Under the pieces are notes generated by a model. The model saw only the letters and a program-made list of their open reading frames with translations, made no database searches and had not been told where the DNA came from. Shown piece after piece: positions 1 through 9,800 of a stretch of 64,000 bases of DNA. Source of the DNA: UBA7359 sp964523895 (GTDB taxonomy: Bacteria; Pseudomonadota; Gammaproteobacteria; Eutrophobiales; Eutrophobiaceae). How positions within the stretch are numbered: position 1 is the stretch's first letter; the number at the start of each line of letters is the position of its first letter. The stretch is from contig CAZGBJ010000013.1 in NCBI GenBank assembly GCA_964523895.1, forward strand, positions 1-64,000, read 5' to 3'. The position numbers and the translations under genes are program-made.

Positions 1-61
1 ATGGGGTACCGTTTGATGAGAAATTCGCTTGATCTTTAAGACGGTATCTGACCCCGATGAC

Positions 62-93
62 ATGAACAAATTCAAGATTCAAGATCTGACCCA
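62..93 (+). repeat. 32-bp direct repeat, copy 1
   Basis: A 32-bp sequence with core TTCAAGATTCAAGATCTGAC recurs at 263–294 with one mismatch. Shorter degenerate matches to its ATCTGACCCC end lie near 45–57 and 152–167. The 1–308 stretch otherwise holds no convincing gene. Such ATCTGACCC-ended repeats look like mobile-element scars, but that is inference. Confidence 0.6.
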
Positions 94-262
94 AAAAATG
101 TTCAGGTGTTTAAACAGATGTAACAATGAAAAGTGTTACAAATCATATTTCAAGTGTTCTGACCCCTTGATTCTCTCCTTGATTCTCTTGATTGCTTTAC
201 TGCGTTATAAAGATGAGAGCGTCAGAGAACGATGATAATTAAAAACATAAGGAAGAAATGGT

Positions 263-294
263 ATGAATAAATTCAAGATTCAAGATCTGACCCA
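263..294 (+). repeat. 32-bp direct repeat, copy 2
   Basis: Second copy of the repeat at 62–93. It ends just before the GAGGAG ribosome binding site of the 309–818 gene, so the repeat lies directly in that gene's leader. Confidence 0.6.
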
Positions 295-308
295 GAGAGG
301 AGAATAAA

Positions 309-818
309 ATGGCTTTATTAATATTGCTTGCACCATACATTCTAATTCTTTCGATAATTATTGTTTTAATTTTAATTTTTGTAAAAAGAAGTTTATATAA
401 ATTATTGTTATCTATAGCCGCATGTACAGGAATGTGGTTGTTTTTGTTTGTCGACACGATCCCGGCAAGAATAAAATTTAATGAACTTTGTGAAAAGTAT
501 GCTGGCATTCATGTTTTTGAAACGGTAGAGATTGGCGGCGAATATTTTAATAAAGGCAAGTTAAACATTAAAAAATTAGAGATTGATTCTACGTTTACAG
601 TAGAGCATAAGAGTAAAAACAGTATCTCTGAAAAATATAATATTGGGATCACTAATTTCATTTATAAGGTCAACGATATAAAAGTTGCAGAATATATAAA
701 TTATAATTATAGACCAGGAAAAACCTTTGGAAAGGGCTCTGGAGGAGGAAAGTCTTGTCTTAATAATATATTTAATGAAGAGTTATTAGTGTTAGTTTTT
801 AAGGAGAAAGTTAAATGA
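309..818 (+). CDS. small membrane-anchored protein of unknown function, coupled to the giant RTX protein
   Basis: This 169-aa protein has two hydrophobic segments (about residues 2–25 and 31–50), followed by a polar domain of about 115 residues probably on the outer face of the inner membrane. I recognise no family. ATG 309 is preceded by GAGGAG at a spacing of about 7, which supports the start. Its TGA overlaps the ATG of the giant RTX gene (ATGA at 815–818), so the two are very likely translationally coupled. The tight link suggests an accessory, chaperone or immunity role for the lipase-like neighbour, but this is inference; lipoprotein features are absent. Confidence 0.7.
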   Translation: MALLILLAPYILILSIIIVLILIFVKRSLYKLLLSIAACTGMWLFLFVDTIPARIKFNELCEKYAGIHVFETVEIGGEYFNKGKLNIKKLEIDSTFTVEHKSKNSISEKYNIGITNFIYKVNDIKVAEYINYNYRPGKTFGKGSGGGKSCLNNIFNEELLVLVFKEKVK

Positions 819-3800
819 TAGGTTCTATTGAAGAATATTCAGTACATGCAGCTTTTGCGCAAGCCGCTTATGCTGATTTTGAAGGTGTTACGTCTGAGGC
901 TGAATTTATTGCTGCATTAGAAGCTAATCCAGCTTTTACTCCTGCTCAAGCTTCAGACTTTGTATCTCGTTATGAAATAGTAGTGCATCAACCTAATACT
1001 GAAATTGAATTCGGTTCTGAAGGAGGGTTTTCTGCTACTGTCTTTAAAGACAAACAGACTGATAAGTTAATCTTTGCAGTTAGAGGAACTGAATTTCCAA
1101 GTGGACTTAATTCAAGTATTCTGAATTTTGGTATAGATTTAATTAGTGATGTTTTCGATATTGGCTTTGATGGTCTATCAGTTAATCAAATTACTGACCT
1201 TTATAATTTCTACTTACGCGCATCAGCAAAAGCTGGAGAGCCAATTTACCAGTATGATTATGATGAAATAGATATTCCTATCATTAATCCTTTAGTTATT
1301 GGACCTTTGGACTTTGATTCTTGGGAAGTTACAACAATTGCTCCATTAACAGAAGATGGACCACTCGCAGACAAAACATTTACTGTAGCTGGACACTCTT
1401 TGGGTGGTCACATTGCTTCTGCATTTAGTAGATTAGTGCCTGATGCTGTTGATGCTGTTTATACATACAACGCGCCTGGTTTTGATACAGCTATTGTCCA
1501 GGGTGACGATCAAACAGAATCGTTTTTCCAAACTTTACATGATATTGAATTGCAAGCTTCTGGAAATTCTGATATTGAAACTTCTGGATTTATTCATCAA
1601 AACTTATTTAATATTGTTGTCGAGGCTGATTTAGTCTCTGATATAGGGACTATTGTAGGAGAACGAATCGTAAGCTTTAGCGATCCAGAAGGTGTGATCG
1701 ATACTTTATTAGAGAAGTTTACTATTGGTGGCGTTACTCATTCGATGGCTCCATTAACTAATGCATTAAATGTTTTAAATTTGCTTTATCAAATCCAACC
1801 TTCTTTTACAGTTGCGGAAGGTAATTCAATATTGCAGTCACAATCAAATATTAAGTCAGACAACCAAATTTTAGATTCATTGTTACTAGATTTTATTGAT
1901 TTATTATCAGTTAATAAAAACTCTATTGATACTGAAGATATTTATACTAGTATCAATGCGATAAAAGATAAGCTTTTTGTAGATCCTAATGCATTAGTAT
2001 TAGTTCCTAATCCTAACTTTCAAAACTTAACAATTACATCCCTAACAACCACGAGCGATGATGAAACCATTAGTATCCCTGCAGCAACATTAAAGCAAGA
2101 AGCCGAAAATTCCATCGCTTATCGCTATGCTTTACAAGAATTAAACACGTTTGTTATTACAGGGAATGATTCTATCTATGATATCCATAACCAACCGAAT
2201 AAAAATGGAGTTGGTCCACTGGATTTATATGATCCGAATACCAATACAGGTACGTTAACAGAACTCTATTTAACCGACCGTGCTAAATTTTTGGAACTCA
2301 AAATCCAACTAGGATTATCTGATAAAGAAGGTACAGAAACAGGGTTTGACTATTATGAAGATAAAGCCACTGGTTTAATTATTAAAAATAAAGATGCCAC
2401 AGATAGTGGAATACAAAATAATCCTAATTTTATTTTTGGATCAGATGAGGTAGATGATATAGAGGGAGGCAACAATGCTGATCATCTTTTTGGCGGCGCA
2501 GATAGCGACGTTATAAATGGCGGTGCAGGCAATGACATAATCGAAGGTAATGCCGGCGATGACGAGATTGTTGGAGGGAAAGGTCAAGACATTCTTTTTG
2601 GTGGTGAAGGGTTTGATCGTTATTTTGTGGCTAATGGTGATGTTATTTCCGATGATAATGAGGGTGAAGGGTTAATACAATTTCGTCGACAGCTTCAAAA
2701 TGGTGGATTTACTGATTCGACTGTTAAAGCAGGTGTACGTAAATCAACAGATCCGGCCAGCACCTATAAAAGTATCGATGAAAAATTTACCTATGTTCTA
2801 GGTGGTACTACGTTAAATATTACTATCGACTATGATGATATTCCCGATGAAACTATTACAGTATTAAATTTCGCCAATGGTAATCTTGGAATTAATTTAA
2901 TTGAAGCAGACGACGGACAACTCATTGGTACTGAATTTGAAGATAACTATGAACTTGAATTAAGAGGCGAACCCGAGGGAGTTTTTCTTGATTCTGATTT
3001 AGAAGTCGATGACTGGATTGATACCGCCGATGCCATACAAATGCAGCTCGACGACATAATCCAACAGATTGCCGATGCCGAATCTAGTGGAGAGGATACC
3101 ACGGCACTCGAAGCTCAACGTGTTGTAGTAGAAGAAACCTTGTTCAACACCAAAGGACGCTTACTCGATCAAACAGGCGCAGGGCTTCCTACACTGATTC
3201 AGACCTTTGGTGGAAATGATAATGTTACTTTGTATGATGCAGCAGGCTTTACCAATGTCATCGTCGAAGCAGGCAACGGTAATGACTTTATTTCCTCCGG
3301 TGATATCGGACGTCTTGAACGTATCGACATCGTTATAGAGGATGAGCCAATATATGTGCTCCCTGAAACTAACACTGGCAAGGGGAACACCCTATCAGGT
3401 GGCGAAGGTTTTGACATACTTCTTGGCGGCACGCGTGATGACAATATCGATGGCGGTGATGATGACGATGTTATTCAGGGACGCGGTGGCAACGACATTA
3501 TCACCGGTGGCAAGGGCAATGATTTTATATCAGGCTCAGTTGGTAACGACATCATACTTGGTGGTGATAATACCGATATTATCAGTGGTGGTGATGGTGC
3601 AGACTTGATTGATGGCGGCGATGGTGATGATGATATCTATGGTGATGCCGAATTTGCTGCCCTTTCTCATAATTGGGAACGGCAAGTCCTCAATGGGGCT
3701 GGCGGTCGTTTTTATACACTGGATGAAGACTTTTCTCAGGTTGATAAAACCAAGGGCGGTGATGATCGTTTGTTTGGCGGCGACGGTAATGATCTCCTTG

Positions 3801-6800
3801 ATGGCGGGATCGGCGACGACACACTATACGGTGGTAATGATAACGACATTTTGTTTGGTGACAGAAACTTTGATCTTGCTCAACTTAACTCTGGTTTTAT
3901 TATTGGTGGCAATGATCGCCTGTTTGGTGAAGGTGGAAGTGATCTCCTCGTTGGTGATGCCGGAGATGACTTACTCGATGGGGGTCAAGACGGTGTCTTT
4001 GACATATTAAAAGGCGGAGACGATAACGACACCTATCAATTTGGATTTGGCTATGGTGTCGATCGTGTTGAAGATTCAAGTGGTGATGCAGACAAAGTAA
4101 AACTTCTTGGAGTTCAACCCGAAAATGTATTGTTGGCAGAGCAGGGTGGTAATTTAGTCATTATTCTGTTGCAAAATGGAGTTGCTACTAATGACAGGTT
4201 AGTTCTTGATCAATGGTATCGCGGTGATGCGATAGTCGAAACAATTGAGTTCGCAAACGGAGAAGTTTGGGATCAAACCATTATTGAAGAAAAGACAGGT
4301 GTTACTCGGGAACCATCTGAACCACTTATTAATACCAATGCATCCTTTATAGGTGACCCTAATGCAAGCATTGCTTTATTAACAGAAGGCAATGATTTTT
4401 TTCTTGATTTAGGCGGGAATGATCGTATTGCTGGTGGTGGTGGGGATGACCGAATCTTTACTGGCATCGGTAACGATGAACTACAAGGTAATGGCGGAAA
4501 TGATGAACTTTACGGTGAAGAGGGCAACGATCTTCTATATGGTCAACTCGGTAATGATTATCTGGAAGGCGGTAAAGGGAACGATGTTCTAGTCGGCGGC
4601 CAGGGTAACGATACTTATCATTTTAATCGTGGTGATGGCGTTGACATCATACAAGACGAAGCGGGTAACGACAGGGTTACATTCGCTTCGGGTATAACCG
4701 CAAATGACATTAGTGTTCAAAGAAACGGCAATGATTTAATACTGCAGCTTACTGAAAATGGTAACAAGACTGACGACGTTATCACCATTAACAACTGGTT
4801 TCTAACTGACAATAAAATTGAAAATATTCAATTCAAAGATGGCACTAACTGGGATGCGGCTTTCATTCAGTCCTTGCTGCCTGAAGATCAGGTTTTAATT
4901 AATAACCAAACAACGTCTGGCAATGCTCTTGATTCAATCTATCGCTTTCAACCGAGCGCGGATATCACTGATGGTTTTAATATCACGATTGATGATGCCG
5001 GTGGCATTGACACCCTGTTATTTGAACAAACGGATGTACTCGGGTTCCCCGCAACACCGTCATTGAACAATTATAGTCGAGAAGGTAACGATCTTGTGTT
5101 GAACGTGAGAATCAACACGATACCTGATGCAACAGGCGAAGTCCGTATTAGTAATTACTATACGAAACTTGGTTTTATTGAAACGATTGAGTTTCCTTCA
5201 GGCATTTTAAATAACCCGAATTTTTCACCTGTCTTAAATGACACCGCACAAGATCAGGTTATTCTTTCCGATATGCCATTTAGCTATCAACTTGATGCAA
5301 ATAGTTTTACAGATGAAGCGTTAGACTTTCTGGATATTCAGGCAACCTTGTCTGATGGAAGTATGTTGCCATCCTGGCTAACGTTTGACGTAGAGACGTT
5401 AACGTTCAGTGGAATACCAACTACTAGTGATAGAGACATTATTGATGTGATTGTCACAGCAACGGATAGTGCTAATCAATCTGTCTCTTTAGATTTCAAT
5501 CTTAATGTCGGTAACGTTAATATTGCGCCCGAAGTTGCTAATGAAATTGATGACCAAGTATCGCGTTCGCAGCGTGCATTTAATTTTCAAGTGCCAGTCG
5601 ATACGTTTAGCGATGTTAATCTGAATGAAACGATAACATTAAGTGCAACATTATCTGACGGTAGTGATTTGCCCTCGTGGTTAACGTTTGATGATGTAAC
5701 GGGGTCGTTTAGTGGTACGCCTACCGATTTAGATATTGGTTCGCTTGAAATTCGCGTCAGAGCAACTGACAGCGGCGGTTTTTCAAGCAGTGATGTTTTT
5801 ACATTAACGACGAATGAATTTAATTCTGTTCCGGTTGCGAATGCTGATGATGTCTCATTGAGTTTAACAACGAGTAGTCCCTCAAATGAATTTCTGGTTA
5901 ATACCAATACCATTGGAATACAGGAAAGACCCCAAGTCGTTACGTTAGCGGATGATAGTTGGGTGGCATTATGGCTGAATGTTTCATCCCTAACAGGTCA
6001 ACGTTTTTCAAGTGACGGCACTAAGTTGGGTAGTGAGTTTAATATTAATGCTAGTTCGTTAGTGAGTGATTTTGATTATAACGCGACTGCTTTAACGGGT
6101 AGTGGATTTGTTGTTAGTTGGCAAATAGCGGGCGATATTGTTGCGCAACACTTTGATATGAATGGAATAAAAGTCGGTGCTGAATTTTCAATTAATACAA
6201 ATACAGTTAATGCTCAAGAAAGGATGGATATTGCCGGAACTCCTGACGGTGGTTTTATTACTGTTTGGTTGACCGAACATGAAAGCGGCACACCTAATGT
6301 TGAAAGTGAAATAGCTGGTCAACGTTTTGATGCTAACGGCAATAAAGTTGGTAGTGAGTTTGAAGTCAATACTTTTTCTTTCGATAACCAGGAAATGCCT
6401 AAATTTGCCGTTCAGGCCGACGGCAGTTTTATGGTGGCGTGGGAATCTAATGATTTTAATCGTCCTATCCCACCGGAACTACAAGATGAAACACCGTTAA
6501 GTGCACGTTTCTATGATAATCAGGGTAATGCGTTAACAGGGGAGATTGTTTTATCAGGTGCGATTGAACCTGCACAAATGCTATCGCCTGACGTAGTCGC
6601 CTTATCCGGTGGCGATTATATGGTGACCTGGCTTTATTCCAATTCGACTGAAAAACTCTATGGGCAACGGTTTAATAGTTCAGGTGTATCTCAGGAACAG
6701 GCGATATTACTTAACCCTGACTTTGATTTATTTGGCAGTGACTACAGTGTGGTTGCTGATAACAATAACGGTTTTATTGTCAGTTGGAATAGCTTTGCTA

Positions 6801-9800
6801 CACAGGGAAATGATCAGGACGGTCTCGCTGTTATCGCTGCACGTTTCGATGATCAAGGACAAGTCACTACCTTCCTCGTTAATGAATTGGTCGACGACAA
6901 TCAACAACGCCCCGCCATTGATTTACTGAGCGATGGTGGCTTGGTTGCTGTGTGGCAAACGGATGCCAGTGCCAGTGGTGATGCAGATGGTGGTATTGCG
7001 GCACGTTTGTTTCCTGCTTCAAATAATAATGCCTTCTTGATTGATGTTCTCGCCAACGATACCGATGCTGATCCGGATGACGATGCCTCTAATTTCTCAT
7101 TAGATACGGTTAATTTACAAGGAAGCAAAGGTAGCGTTTCGATAGAGAATAATCAGGTCAAGTTTGATCCGGGTAATGATTTTAATGACTTGAATGCGGG
7201 TGATGTTGAGATAGTTACTATAGATTATACGATGAGTGATGATAGTGGTGAAACATCGACATCGACTTTGTCTCTTACGATACGTGGTTCTGAAGTTGCT
7301 GGAGCGATTTCATTAAATCAAGTAGTGGTATTAGAAAATGGAGGCAAAGCAGTTGCTGATGCTGGCGATGTAAATGGTGATGGCTTTGATGATTTCTTAG
7401 TGAAAGGAGCAGCAACGCAAGGGAGTTACTTAGTGTTTGGTAAGGAAGAACTGTTACCGGCAACATTCGAACCCGCTACGTTAGATGGCAATAATGGCGT
7501 GCGTCTTTCTTCTGATTTGGAAGTCCGCTCCATAGCTGGTGCGGGTGATGTAAATGGTGATGGTTTTGATGATGTGATCGTTGGAATGCCCTTTGAACTC
7601 GCGCCTGGACTTGGAGGTATTGTAAACGGACAAAGTGCATTGTTATTCGGTCGTGCTGATGGTTTCGTAAGTGATATTAATTTAAGTAGTTTGACTTCAG
7701 AGCAAGGCATTATGATCTCAGGTAGTAGTATCAGTGCTAATGGGAGAATTGATGTTAACGCTGCAGGTGATATTAATGGTGATGGGGTTGATGACATAAT
7801 TATAGGTATACCCAGTTTTAATGGTGGAGTAGGAGAAGTTTCTGTTGTTTATGGTCAATCAAATTTAAATAGTATCGATCTTGATGTCTTAGATGGCAGT
7901 AATGGTTTTAAGATATCTGGCGTGATGGTAAATAGTCAGACAGGATTCACTGTTACTGATGTTGGTGATATGAATAATGACGGGTTTGATGATCTATTTA
8001 TATTTGCACAAGCAGGCATTGACGGTGGTCGTGGTGGTAATTTGCCGGCAGGCTATGTGGTTTATGGTCAAGGCAATTTTTCTAATTCTTTTGATCTAAA
8101 CACATTAGATGGCAGCAATGGTTTTCGATTAACAAATCTATTTGACTTTAATGCTCTATCTAATCGTGCTGATGGTGTCGGTGATATTAACGGTGATGGT
8201 ATTGATGATCTTCTTTTTGCTCGTCAGAGTAACACCGCAAATATTCTGTATGGTAAAGAAGAAAACTTTACAGCAGATGTTAATGTTAACAGTTTAATTG
8301 GTGGCTCTCTGACATTAACAACACTTACAGGAGGAACAATTTCTTCTGTTAGTGCAGCTGGCGATGTCAATGGTGATGGTCTAGATGACTTCCTGATTGG
8401 AATAGCTGATAAGTCTGTCGAAGGTCAAAGTAATATCGGTGCATCTTATCTTATATTTGGTGATGAAAATATTTTTCAACCTACTGTGATATTGGAAAAC
8501 CTGGATGGGCAAAATGGATTTCAAATAACGGGTAACAATGCGGGCGATCATAGTGGCGCTTCTGTCAGTGCAGCAGGTGATGTTAATGGTGATGGTTTTG
8601 ATGATTTATTAATCGCAGCACCGAGGGCTGACAGTCTTAACGGAGAAAGTTATCTTATTTATGGAAAAGATTTCCGTAATGAGATTGACGTATTAGGTAG
8701 TAATGACAGTGATATTGTTAATGTTGTCGAGAGTGATCAGAAATTGTTTACACTGGGTGGCGATGACATTATTAATGTCGGTGCAGTTGAGAATGTTGAT
8801 ATTAATGTTGGTAGTGGTAATAACGAGATTAATTTTAGTTCCGAGGGGAATACAACAAGAACAGCGACGATACGTTCTTCATCTGGTGCTTTCAATACTA
8901 TAAGTATTGGTTCTCGTTCTGCTCCTGTAACTACAGGTAGCGGTAGATATGTACTGCTTCTACCAGGTTTCAATGGTGGCGGCGCGAATAATGTATTTGA
9001 TGTTTATACCGGCATGCCTGTTAGTGCTAGTAGTGTTAGAAACAGAAGAGGTTCCTTGATTATTGATATTGATGATGGCTTTATCGAGCTTCACTTCACG
9101 GATGTTAATACCAATAATTTATCAAGCGTTGAGGGATTATTTGAACGTATAACGTTTAACGACGCTTTTACATTAACGTTTCAAGATATTCTTGATTTAG
9201 GTTTTGATTTTGATGGTACCTCTGATGAAGATATTATATTTGGAACAGAAATCACTGATCGTATTAATGGTTTTGCTGATGAAGATGTACTGAATGGTGG
9301 CAAAGGTGATGATGAATTAAACGGAGGTGATGGTGGAGATACCTTATTAGGAGAAGAGGGTAACGACATTCTTAATGGTGAAACCGGGAATGATATTTTA
9401 AATGGCGGTTTAGGAAATGATGATTACATCATTAATGCCGGTGATGGCGACGACACTATTATAGAAGAGGGTGGTTTTGACAGGGTTATTTTTGGTGAAG
9501 GACTATCGGTTACAGATCTAAGTGTTAGTCAATTAGCTGATGATTTAATCCTTTCATTTGGCGTAGATCAAACTGTAACGATTAGAGACTGGTTTGATGA
9601 ATCAAGTGCTGTTATAGAACAATTTATTTTTACTGGTGACAATTTGTATACGCTAAGTAGCGATGAAATTGAAGGTTTGATTAGTGGCAATACAATCAAT
9701 CTAGCTCCAGGTGTTAATACGGGTTTAGCAGATCAAGTAACAGATGAAAATGCACCGTTTAGTTATGTCGTTGCAGATGATGCGTTTATTGATCCGGATT

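Noticed and set aside
29..235. 68-codon open frame in the leader repeats
   Set aside because: It runs through the ATCTGACCC repeat, has no good ribosome binding site and looks like translated repeat sequence.
3388..4010. CRISPR-like look of short repeats
   Set aside because: These are in-frame codons of RTX nonapeptides, with no constant repeat/spacer structure.
7426..7797. Long antisense open frames within the RTX gene
   Set aside because: They mirror codon bias of the sense repeats and have no ribosome binding sites or family signals.
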